64,000 nucleotides of DNA from assembly GCA_036426205.1 (NCBI GenBank), contig WSYH01000849.1:62001-126000 (forward strand), given 5' to 3'. This document shows positions 1-8,972 of this stretch, piece by piece. The DNA comes from Ascaphus truei (lineage: Eukaryota > Chordata > Amphibia > Anura > Ascaphidae). The translations under genes were made by a program, and so were the position numbers. Within the stretch, counting starts at the first letter, position 1. Each line of letters begins with the position of its first letter. The notes under the pieces were generated by a model. It saw only the letters and a list, made by a program, of their open reading frames with translations, was not told the DNA's origin and did no database searches.

Positions 1-55
1 ACCTGGGGTGCCCTATTCTATTTTTTTGTCAAATTGTGTCAGTTAAGTCCCAACC

Positions 56-1936
56 ATGTTTGTGCTCTCAAGCAATGAGATCCACGAATGGGCTTGGTGG
101 ACAAAAGTATCCCCGCAACATTTGGTAGTAGTAGGGAATGTTCGCACTAGTGCAGTGAAGTTGAAGGAAATTTGTGAGGCCCTAAAGGGACTCCTGGGCC
201 TAGACCAAAGGTGGAGGAGGATAGAGCAGAGGTACGACACCACTGAACAGTGGAGTTGACTATGGCTAGTGGCGGATCAGGAAATATGCCGGGAAAATGC
301 CCCTCTGACTTTACATTTCCCAGAGGCCCTACCAGAAGGCTACCCTCTTATATACGCAGAGAGCCCTAGTGAAATTAACAGAACTGTGATCAAAATGGAG
401 ACTCCCTCATCCAGTGAGTCACACCTAAAATGGCGTCTCCCGCCAAATCAGGAGAGCACACGTGCTGCTGACTGCAATCCTGCACTAAATTGTGTTGCAA
501 AAATCTGCACAGGACTGGCGGGAAAACCAGAGCTCCGCCCCCGCAATGAGAGTGACTCAGTGCAGAGCCCGAACCACTCAGTGATAGAGCGTGCCCATCC
601 TTTAAATTCCACCAGGGGGAGCAAGCACAGTGAACAGCAATCGGCAACTGCTATTCCCACTAAAGAAAGTACAGAATGCAGAGAAACACCCCCCCAGTTG
701 TATGGAGTATGGCGATCAAAAGGAGGGAAAGTATCCTTTCTTGTGTGCCCGTGCCTACAAAAGGACTTGAATCTGTCTGGTGGTATGGACTTTAACCACT
801 TTAGGCTACCAATAGAATACCGGGTGGCAGTGGTGGATGAAGAGGGGTGCATAAGATGTGTTTGTAACCAGTGTGACTTCCCAGGTGGCAAACAGACCTG
901 GGGTCCCAAATGTGTTTGCCGCGGAGCACAGTTTCTGAAGCCTGTGCTGCTGTGTGCTACGGAACCCGCAGAGAAAGATGCGGCTAACCAACCTACCTCA
1001 ACTACGGAGGGCCCGTGCGCCCTAACCGCGGTTCCACAGACGGAACCACAGATGACGGAATCAACGAAGGGTAAGGTGACTGCCCAGGGAGAATGGGGAT
1101 CGCTACCACTGGTACCGCCGGAGCAGGACCGCTTCATGCCGATTGCCGCCAGTAAATGCGAGGCGCCCCGATGCTGTTCCCCTGCCGAGGTGTCCCTACC
1201 CCCATCCTTGTCTTCTGATGACAGCAGCCAACCAGCCGTGGTGATGCGCCAGCCGGCGGACCACCCCAGTGAAGCTGAAGCATCTGCTGTGGGCCCGCTG
1301 CACATCGACATCCCTCGGCAGCAAGCACTGGTGTGGCCGGAGCCGCGGAAGAGTCCCACGGCCGTGGCGATTCCCAGTGTGTCGGAGGGACATCCGGAGA
1401 CGGGACCGGAGGAAGAGGAACCCATCGCAAGCCAGCGGAGTGGTGAGGAACCTCCTTACTCCCCACAGGCTCCGATGGAGGCGGCCGTGGAAAAGGCCCC
1501 CACTAAGGCTCATGACCTGAGTGTGAGCCGATGCGCTCCAACCCAAATGGTCCCAGGACTGGGATCCAACGCTCCCGAGTTTCCAGAAAGTGAGTGGACT
1601 GCCCCAGAAGTGCCGGGGACAGATCCCAAGACAGCCGAGGTGGGAACTGACAGCATCCCCCAGGACCTGTTGGCCACCGTGAATCACCGCAGTGGTAAGG
1701 TATCAACCCTTTACCCCCTGCAGGATATAACAGAGACTTTGAGTACAGAGACTTTGCTAATTGCTCGCTTCCCAGTGGAAGCGTCCCAAGCGCTTAGGGA
1801 CAAGGACTGTGTTGTGAATACCCCATTGACATTTGTCTCCTTTAAGCACAAAAAGGAGCGCTCCATTCACATATATAAGAGGTTTTTATGGTCCGTAAGG
1901 ATGGTGACGGGGTACTCCGCGCCCTCCAGCAGGTGA
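56..1936 (+). CDS. Unrecognised long open frame with one internal UGA, possibly retroelement-derived
   Basis: One reading frame is open from an ATG at 56 to a TGA at 257-259, and the same frame then stays open for about 555 more codons to 1936. I do not recognise the product. It is rich in Pro, Glu, Ser and Thr, with a small Cys-rich patch around 850-930 (C-V-C-N-Q-C spacing) and no catalytic motif I can name. The UGA is followed directly by CTA, the context known to favour readthrough. The end of the frame runs antisense into a Gypsy RNase H fragment, so the C-terminus is probably not native. The region is GC-rich and the opposite strand also has a long open frame, which weakens the coding case. 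A degraded retroelement gag-like frame is my best guess; a chance ORF cannot be excluded. Confidence 0.3.
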
Positions 1937-2068
1937 CGCCACTCCTCCAAGGCCATCTTGATCGCGACGAGCTCACGGTTACCCACGTCGTAATTCCGTT
2001 CTGCTGCGGAGAATTTTTTAGAAAAGAAAGCACAGGGATGCAGTCTGGCCTGTGGGTTCTTCCTTTGG
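1867..2068 (-). pseudogene. Ty3/Gypsy pol fragment, RNase H domain
   Basis: Read on the minus strand this encodes the classic Ty3/Gypsy RNase H stretch: LSQR, a segment with [14 protein letters not shown], then [14 protein letters not shown], then TDHKNL with the conserved Asp of the TDH motif. The frame meets a stop just after TDHKNLLYM, and the sequence on both sides is unrelated to pol. It is therefore an isolated scrap of about 200 bp, not a working polyprotein. Confidence 0.8.
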
Positions 2069-2195
2069 GATAAGATTCGGAGAGATCCAGAGTAGTCGGG
2101 GTCCAAAGCCAAGGTCGAGGAGAAGGTAGAAGTCCGTAGGGCGAGCCGGGGTTCGAGGGTGCCAGAGATCGGGAGTCCAGATTCAAACAAGGGTC

Positions 2196-2621
2196 TGTAA
2201 CGGAATACAAGAGCAGACTGCGAAGTAGCTTGTAGCAAGTACAACTAGAGACTGACTATGCTCAGCAATCAGCTCAGGGCTGGTAGCACTATATACTGAC
2301 AGGAGCCAATGAGAGCTCCCAGCGGTGATGTCAGATGAAGGTAGAGTGCTGATAGGCTGAGGTAGGATGCAGGACAGGTGTGGGAGGAACAAGTACATTG
2401 GCGGCAGTGGAGATGGACATAGTGGCGCGTGCGACGCGCGCGACGGAAGGGGCGGATTGAATCTGCCGGGAGGAAAAGCCAGAACAGTAGACGTGCGCGG
2501 GGGTCTGCCCCGACGGCACGCATGCGCAGCAGGGGCTGCAGGGGAAGAGGAGAGGAGATGGGACCGGACGCCTCGCGCCCCGACAGCGGAGGTAAGAGCC
2601 GCAGCGGGCGGCGGCATTACA
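2196..2621 (-). mobile_element. Candidate Gypsy-type LTR
   Basis: A 426-bp CpG-rich block starts TGTAACGG and ends CATTACA, so it has the TG...CA ends with short inverted TGTAA/TTACA termini expected of an LTR. On the minus strand it carries a TATA-like stretch (plus coordinates 2289-2297) downstream of a GC-rich section. The Gypsy RNase H fragment lies about 130 bp internal to it in the same orientation. I found no matching second LTR, no clear primer-binding site and no flanking target duplication, so the call is tentative. Confidence 0.4.
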
Positions 2622-2622
2622 C

Positions 2623-3290
2623 TATCCTAAACGCTGCTGCCAGATTCACTGTACTCTTTCCGAAATCTGTCTCAGCATCTCCCCTCATGAAATCCCCCTC
2701 CTGGCTTCCGATCAAATCCCGCATCTCACACTCCATTCTTCTCCTCACTTTTAAAGCTTTACACTCTTCTGCCCCTCCTTACATCTCAGCCCTAATTTCT
2801 CGCTATGCACCATCCAGACTCTTGCGTTCTTCTCAAGGATGTCTTCTTTCTACCCCCTTTGTATCTAAAGCCCTCTCCCGCCTTAAACCTTTTTCACTGA
2901 CTGCCCCACACCTCTGGAATGCCCTTCCCCTCAGTACCCGACTAGCACCCTCTCTATCCACCTTTAAGACCCACTTGCTTAAAGAAGCATATGAATAGCA
3001 CTGTGGCTATTCTGAACACATGATACATAAAGCTTGGCCCCCTGCAGACGCACTTACCAGAACTCCCTCCTACTGTCTCTGTACGTTCTCCCTACCTACC
3101 AATTAGACTGTAAGCTCCTCGGAGCAGGGACTCCTCTTCCTTAATGTCTAAAGCACTTATTCCCATGATCTGTCATTTATATTATCTGTTATTTATTTGA
3201 TTACCACATGTATTACTGCTGTGAAGCGCTATGTACATTAATGGCGCTATATAAATAAAGACATACAATACAATACAATACATACTGCAG
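2623..3290 (+). mobile_element. L2-type LINE, 5'-truncated 3' end
   Basis: The translation to 2998 matches the C-terminus of L2-type reverse transcriptases: LNAAARF, then WLPIKSRI, FKALHSSAPPYISALI, LWNALPLS and THLLKEAYE in order. The 3' untranslated part has the familiar TAAGCTCCTCGGAGCAGGGA segment and GGCGCTATATAAATAAA, and ends in an (ACAAT)n tail at about 3262-3287. The upstream edge abuts the candidate LTR. The same family recurs on the minus strand at 18.4, 29.2 and 51.1 kb and on the plus strand at 53-54.5 kb. Confidence 0.85.
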
Positions 3291-3537
3291 GGACTCCCCT
3301 TAGATAGGGACAGGCTCCTGTAGAACCTAGACAAGTGAGGCATGGGCGTCCGCAGAAATGTTTTCAGGGGGGGGCGTAATTTTAACTAGACAGAGAGAGA
3401 GAGAGTGGGTGTGGGGGGTGTGTGGGTGACGGGGTGGGTGACTGACTCGTGTGTGACTGACACTTGGGTGACTGACTGACACTTGGGTGGGTGACTGTAT
3501 TCATTCACAGACAGACACAAACACACACACACCCTCC

Positions 3538-4610
3538 CTCTCAGTCTCTCCCTCTCAGACTCTCCCTCTCAGACTCTCCCTCCCCCTCAGACACTCTCTC
3601 CCCCTCAGACACTCTTTCCCCCTCAGACACTCTCTCCCCCTCAGACTCTCTCTCCCCCTCCGCAGACCTCGCTCCCCCCTCGACTCTCTCCTCCCCCTCA
3701 GACTCTCCCTCTCAGAGAACCTCCCTCGTCAGACTTCGATTTCCCTCTCAGACCTCCCTCTCAGACTCTCCCTCGCACAACTTTTTCCCTCTCCGACTTC
3801 CCTCCACAGTACTTTCCCTCTCAGACTCTCTCCTCTCAGACTGTCCTCCCAGACCAGACCTCTCAGACCTCCCCTCTCATACTCTCCCTCTCCGACCAGA
3901 CATCGTCTGGGGGCTCTCAGACTCTCCCTCTCAGACTCCTCACCTCTCAGACTCTCGCCTCATCAACTCTCCCTCTCAGACCCCTCTAGGACTACCTCTC
4001 AGACTCTCCCTCAGACAAGACTCTCTCAACTCTCAGACCAGACTCTCTCAGACTTCACCTCTCTCTCTCCCTCTAGACCGGAGACTCTCTCAGACTCTCC
4101 ATCTCAGCTCTCCCACTCTACGACGCGTCCCTTAGTCTCCAGACTCTCCCTCTCAGACTCTCCCTCTCAACTGACTCTCCTATATCATCCTCCCTCTCAG
4201 AACTCTCCCTCTCAGACTCTCCTTCTCAGCTACTACCCTCAACGCCTACCTCCCCTCTCAGGCCTTCCCTCTCACATATCCCTCTCAGTACTCGTCCCCT
4301 CTCAGACTTCCCGCCCCCCCTCAGAAACTCTCTCCCCCTCAGACATCTCAGCCTCTCATCCTCTCTCCCCATAAGACCTCTCTCCCCTCAGACTCTCTTC
4401 CCCCTCACACTCATCTCAGACCTCTCCATCCCCCACCTCAGACTCTCTCCCCCTCAGACTCGTCTCTCCCCCCTCCCGACCTCCCTCTCAGACTTCCCCC
4501 CCCCCTACCTCCTCCCCTTCAAGATCCCCTCTCACTCCGCGATCTCTCATCTCTCACTCTCAGACTCTCTCTCTCTCACTCTCAGACACCTCTCCTCCTC
4601 ACTCTCAGAC
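3538..4610. repeat. Imperfect CTCTCAGA/CCCTCAGA polypyrimidine minisatellite
   Basis: About 1.07 kb is built from irregular repeats of CCCTCTCAGACTCT and CCCCCTCAGACACT, almost purely C/T with periodic AGA. Long Ser/Leu/Pro open frames cross it in two frames only because the repeat lacks stop codons. Strand asymmetry this strong could form triplex DNA. It lies wholly inside the hAT-like element. Confidence 0.9.
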
Positions 4611-4716
4611 ACACACACACACACACCACACAACACCACACACACAACACAACACACACACACACCACACACAACACACACACACACACAACACCACACA
4701 CACACACACCACACAC
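4611..4716. repeat. (CA)n microsatellite, interrupted
   Basis: About 105 bp of CA dinucleotides with periodic CACCACA and CAACACA interruptions, continuing directly from the pyrimidine tract. Confidence 0.95.
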
Positions 4717-4936
4717 CTTGTTGGTGCCACTCTAAGCAGATAGTCTCAAGTTACATCCTTCCTCACTTTCTGACCCCCTCTCTTCTCTTCAACTCTACTC
4801 TCCCCTCACCCTCTTCCTATTCACCACTCTACATACACCCCCTTCTCACTCTCCCCTCCCCCTCCATCAATTTCCCCCTCTGCTCAAACCACTCCCTGAA
4901 TGCCGCCCTCCTCACATCCACCTTCCCCCAACGATC

Positions 4937-5018
4937 ACACACACACACACACACCAGACACACCACACACACACACACACAACACACCACACACACACAC
5001 ACACACAACAACACACAA
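4937..5018. repeat. (CA)n microsatellite, second tract
   Basis: CA repeat broken by CAGACACACCACAC-type interruptions, between a unique-looking 200-bp stretch rich in CTCTC and the G-rich minisatellite that follows. Confidence 0.9.
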
Positions 5019-5034
5019 ACTCAGACACTCGCAA

Positions 5035-5440
5035 CAGGGGGAATCGGACAGCGGGGGGGGGTGGGAACGGAACGGGGGGGCCGGAGCAGGGGGGAATCAG
5101 AACTTGGGGGGGGGCCGTGAGCAGGGGGGGGAATCGGAACGGGGGGGGACCTGTGCAGGGGAATCGGAATGGGAAGGACCGGAGCAGGGGGGAAACGGTA
5201 CAGGGGGGGGGACCTGAGCAGGGGGGGAATCGAAATGGGAAGGGGGACCGGAGCAGGGGGAATCGGAACGGGGGGGGGGGACCTGAGCGGGGAATCGGAA
5301 AGGGGGGGGGGGACCGTAGCAGTTGGGGGGGAAATCACAACGGGGGGGACCAAGAGCAGGGTAGATTTTGGAACGGGGGGGATCGGAGGCAGGGGGGGGG
5401 GATCAGAGCAGGAGACAAGGGGAAGCGAGATGGCATGGAG
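5035..5440. repeat. G-run minisatellite
   Basis: Irregular units of roughly 25-35 bp alternate G8-10 runs with GGACCGGAGCAG and GGAATCGGAAC. The G runs occur every 10-20 bp, so the plus strand can form G-quadruplexes. Apparent proline- or glycine-rich ORFs on either strand are by-products. G-run lengths here are likely to be error-prone in any assembly. Confidence 0.9.
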
Positions 5441-5785
5441 CAGTAACTCAGCTGACTTGCTCCATGCAGGAAAGTGGCGGCGCTCGCTATGCAAGCTCAT
5501 AGAGCTTGCGAGGGCCAAAAAAAAAAACCTGGCATCAGCGTCAACACGCGCCAGCCAATCAGGAGACAAGGAGGTTTTTTTTTTTTTTGCAGAGACGCGT
5601 GAGCTTCCTTGCACATTGTGAGCGCGCTAAATCCTGTCACGCCGTGCCCTCCCCCCCCTTCTGGTCCCCCCGGCGGCCTGATCCAGGCCCCCCCCCCTTG
5701 GTCCCCCGCTGCTTGGCGGACCCTGGATCCAGGGGGGGGCAAGCACCCCCCCTTGCCCCCTCCTGCGGACGCCCATGAAGTGAGG

Positions 5786-6550
5786 GTCCAGCCAGGAAAC
5801 GTAACTATTCTGGCAATTGCTGTAAAGGTGAATTGCGTGAAGGTATAACATCCTCTGCGTTAGCAGACATAAGAGACTTTCTAAAGGTGGATCACTCCAT
5901 GCGGGAGCCACCCACCGCCAGGCAGTGTTACAGGATATCGCTGAGGAGATCGCAGAGCGGCGGATCCTTTGTGAAGTGTCCGCAGCCCCAGGTGCCCAAG
6001 CACTGGGGCAGGTATCGTATTTTAAGTGCACCAACCTACCGGTACATCAGGCGCTGATCCCGCCTCTAGGTTTTGGGTTTCCTAGAGGACTCGTGGGACT
6101 CTGGGTACACGGGGTTGGGGAGGAGTAAGGGGCAAGGTTATAGCTGCCAGCTAGTGGCAGAGGGTGACACGGCTGTGTTGCTATTATTGCTATGTGTATT
6201 GTGTTATGTTTGATTCTGCCTATATGTGGTTGTGTATGCTGATGATGTTGCATTGTTATATATGATACTATTGTATTGTGTTGCTTGTCCAGTAAACCTT
6301 TTAGCCATAACCCTGGTGTATGTGGTTTCTGGGTGAGTTCCTATGTTAGGGCCATTCTACATTCCTATAGAATCCTACATAGGTGGAGGCGCTGACCGAC
6401 GAGAACGTTCCAGAGAAGCACCCCAGGTTCCCATCAGCGGAGGCTCAGGCCTCCTGTGAACCTGCAGGGATACGCACCACACCTGATAACATATAGGTTC
6501 CCCCTCACATTCACTCTGTCTGCGATTGGGGGTGGGGGAATACCCGTTAC
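5786..6550. other. Unclassified repeat-like sequence with no gene seen
   Basis: No supported coding region. Once the hAT-like insertion is removed, this block joins the sequence at 3291-3340, so both belong to one older element. It contains GTGGAGGCGCTGACC and a G-rich GGGGGTGGGGGAATACCC near its right end, features loosely like retroelement leader and purine tracts, but I could not find paired LTRs. Confidence 0.35.
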
Positions 6551-6730
6551 ATTAGTATTTTATCTGGTAGTGCTAGGCCTTGCGAACGGGTGTCTGCCTT
6601 GACGTGGCTCGCAAGCTTACAACGCTTTGGCCAAAGGGTTAAACTAAATGACCCTTTTCAAGAGAATATAAGTATTTTACTGTGTATTTCTGTCATGTTG
6701 GATGTAGCATTGGGCTTCTCTGTCGTCTGT
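6551..6730. repeat. Unclassified dispersed repeat, copy 1
   Basis: Nearly identical over about 160 bp to 49069-49228: both start ATTAGTATTTTATC, run through GCTAGGCCTTGCGAACGG and AACGCTTTGGCCAAAGGG, and end TTGGGCTTCTCTGTCG. This copy has about 15 extra bases in the middle (TTTTCAAGAGAATATAAG region). The family is unknown to me; no A/B box or clear inverted termini are visible. Confidence 0.75.
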
Positions 6731-6761
6731 TATTAATCAAGCCACAAGATATCACCGGAGA

Positions 6762-6999
6762 CGTAGGGTTGCCAGGCGTCCAGTATTGAACCGGACTGTC
6801 CTGTATTTGGACACTCATTGTGTCTCAAGCGTCTGTGTGTTTCGAGCGCGTGTGTTCGTGTCTCAAGCGTGTGTGTGTCGAGCGCGTGTGTTTGTGTCTC
6901 AAGCGTGTGTGTCTCGAGCATGTGTGTGTGTGTCTCTCGAGCGTATCAAATCTTTCACCATTATGTCAAGTATTTATGGAGAAGCCATCTGGCAACCCT
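6762..6999. mobile_element. hAT-type MITE carrying a GTGTGTCTCGAGCG minisatellite
   Basis: Inverted AGGGTTGCCAG / CTGGCAACCCT termini enclose 238 bp flanked by the octamer ACCGGAGA (6754-6761 and 7000-7007), a hAT-style 8-bp duplication. Inside the left arm is CCGGACTGTCC. The centre at about 6808-6940 is an array of GTGTGT units broken by CTCAAGC and CTCGAGC. Stop-free cysteine/valine ORFs here are repeat artefacts. Confidence 0.65.
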
Positions 7000-7339
7000 A
7001 CCGGAGAGCCTTTCCATATTCCAGGCTCGTGGTCCCTTTCATCTCTCTCGTGGTTTCGACTGCTGGATGAGACAGCTTCCCCTCCTGGCTTCCCTCCTCG
7101 TGGCCTCGTGGTGTCTGCACAGGGCCAGGTTCCGGATTTCTCAGGGAACACACTTCCCCTTTTTCTTTTGTGGGTAAAATAAATAAATAAATAAAAAAGT
7201 GTGTAGTGATTACCCGCAGATAGACTCCTCGCACGGAGGCTATAAACCCACAACTAAGAACGGCCGGCATGCTGTTTAACTGATGCTAAGAGAGTCGTTT
7301 AAAGCGCCAGTATATCTAGGTACTTTGTTCCACTTAGTG

Positions 7340-8190
7340 AGGGATTTAGGAAGCGGTTACATGGTGTAATAGGAGGAGTTATAGGAAGTGGTTATATGGT
7401 GTAATAGGAGGAGTTATAGGGAGCAGTTATATGGGGTAATAGGAGGAGTTATAGGGAGCAGTTATATGGGGTAATAGGAGGAGTTATAGGGAGCAGTTAT
7501 ATGGGGTAATAGGAGGAGTTATAGGAAGTGGTTATATGGTGTAATAGGAGGAGTTACAGGAAGTGGTTATATGGTGTAATAGGAGGAGTTATAGGAAGTG
7601 GTTATATGGTGTAATAGGAGGAGTTATAGGGAGCAGTTATATGGGGTAATAGGAGGAGTTATAGGGAGCAGTTATATTGGGCAATAGGAGGAGTTATAAA
7701 GAGAGGTTATAGGGGGTGATAGGGAGGGGTTATATGGGGCAATAGGAGGAGTTATAGGATGCGCTTATATGAGGCAATAGGAGGAGTTATATGGGGTAAT
7801 TGGAGGCGTTATATGGGGTAATAGAAGGAGTTAGAAGAGCGATAGGAGTTATAGGGAGGGGTTATATGGGGCAATAGGAGGAGTTATAGGAAGGGTTTAT
7901 AGGGGGTGATAGGATGAATTATAGGGAGGGGTTATATGGGACAATTGGAGGAGTTATAGGGAGAGGTTATATGGGGCAATGGGAGGAGTTATAGGGAGCA
8001 GTTTATGGGGCAAAACGAGGAGTTATAGGGAGCGGTTATTTAGGGCAATAGGAGTTACAGGGAGCGGTTATTTAGGGCAATAGAAGTTATAGGGAGCAGT
8101 TTATGGGGCAAAACGAGGAGTTATAGGGAGCGGTTATTTAGGGCAATAGGAGTTATAGGAAGGGGTTACAGAAAGCAATGGGAGGAGTTA
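7340..8190. repeat. 35-bp minisatellite (GGAGTTATAGGGAGCAGTTA units)
   Basis: About 24 tandem copies of a 35-bp unit that begins GGAGTTATAGG and continues with TTATATGGGGTAATA. Units are highly similar at 7370-7680 and drift rightwards, where shorter variants (GGAGTTACAGG, TTATTTAGGGCAATAG) appear. This gradient suggests recent homogenisation at the left end. Confidence 0.95.
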
Positions 8191-8288
8191 TTTAACAATT
8201 GAACAATAGGATGTTTACAACTTATTTTAAAATAGTATGGCTTATTAACAATAGGACAAGTTCACTGTGGTCTTATGTGACTACAGTT

Positions 8289-8345
8289 TTAACTCCGTCA
8301 CTGCCTGAGGGGCCAGCAATGCATTGCAGCAGCGAAGGGGTTTAA
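8289..8345. mobile_element. Ultra-short TTAA-ended palindromic repeat (piggyBac-like micro-MITE)
   Basis: 57 bp from TTAA to TTAA. The left arm contains CGTCACTGCC, the centre AGCAATGCATTGC, and the right arm GCGAAGGGGTTTAA. This is one of a family of matching TTAA-ended palindromes in the window (8.3, 12.9, 18.3, 21.6, 32.5, 50.2 kb). The TTAACCCTTT-CTGCCA pattern resembles piggyBac termini. Confidence 0.55.
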
Positions 8346-8542
8346 GCATCCTTGTAATCTGTGGGGTCGTCTCTATCCCTCCCTCTGCGTTGGGGCTGCA
8401 GGTCTGTGTGAAACCTGCCCGGAGTCCTTTCTTGTCCAGACATGATGCAGGGCGTGTCTGACTAGCACCAGGAGCTCTGCCTGGAATCCCAGGAATGTGT
8501 CAGTGTTTTGTGTGGGCTGCTCTGTGGGATCAGCAGCAGTTT

Positions 8543-8625
8543 CTCTCTCCCCCCGTCCCCATCGCTCCCCCCCCCCCCCTCCCCCCCCCCACCCCTCCCC
8601 GCGCCCCCCCTCCCCCCGCCCCATC
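8543..8625. repeat. Poly-C/T tract
   Basis: Near-continuous C with occasional T, G or A over about 80 bp. Low-complexity sequence; the arginine/glycine-rich minus-strand ORF across it is an artefact. Confidence 0.95.
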
Positions 8626-8714
8626 GCTCCTGTGTGAGATCTTCCAAATGCAAATTACTTTTCTGAAAACTCTCAAATATATTGATTTTCAGATGAAACA
8701 CAAAGGGGTGTAGT

Positions 8715-8839
8715 GGGGTATTCAATAGACTGTGATGGTGCCGATCGTGGCACTATTGCATGAAAACTCCTATTGACTTCAGTGGGAGTTTCCTTGCGAT
8801 CGCGACCCAATCGGCACTATCCGTTTCATGAATAACCCC
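8715..8839. mobile_element. Palindromic MITE (GGGGTATTCA termini)
   Basis: Left end GGGGTATTCAATAG and right end CATGAATAACCCC are inverted. The interior is also partly palindromic (GTGCCGATCGTGGCACTATT against AATCGGCACTAT; ACTCCTATTGACTTCAGTGGGAGT). No coding capacity. Confidence 0.6.
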
Positions 8840-8972
8840 CAAGGTGACAGAGTGAACCATTCAAGATGGCGACAGAACATAATAGCACAATCAATATATA
8901 TGCATATATGTCTGACCCTCCCTGCCAGGCTCTAAAGGAGTTTACATTGAGTTGAACTATATACATGACAGT

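Larger units (their letters stand above)
3341..5777. mobile_element. hAT-like DNA transposon with perfect 8-bp target duplication, filled with simple sequence
   Basis: A perfect 15-bp terminal inverted repeat, CATGGGCGTCCGCAG, opens at 3341 and closes at 5763-5777. It is flanked on both sides by the identical octamer AAGTGAGG (3333-3340 and 5778-5785), the target duplication length typical of hAT elements. The 2437-bp interior holds no transposase. Almost all of it is low-complexity DNA: about 1.1 kb of CTCTCAGA-type pyrimidine strand, two CA tracts, about 0.4 kb of G-rich minisatellite, and a C/G-rich right end. It is a non-autonomous element that either captured or expanded simple sequence. 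Confidence 0.75.

Noticed and set aside
448..1425. 325-codon minus-strand frame opposite the long plus-strand frame
   Set aside because: Shadow frame in GC-rich DNA, with no recognisable motif and no support independent of the plus strand.
3487..4374. Ser/Leu/Pro-rich 295-codon frame
   Set aside because: Pure product of the CTCTCAGA minisatellite, also open in a second frame.
5021..5621. Gly-rich plus-strand and Pro-rich minus-strand frames
   Set aside because: Encoded by G-run minisatellite and C-runs; low complexity and unstable frame.
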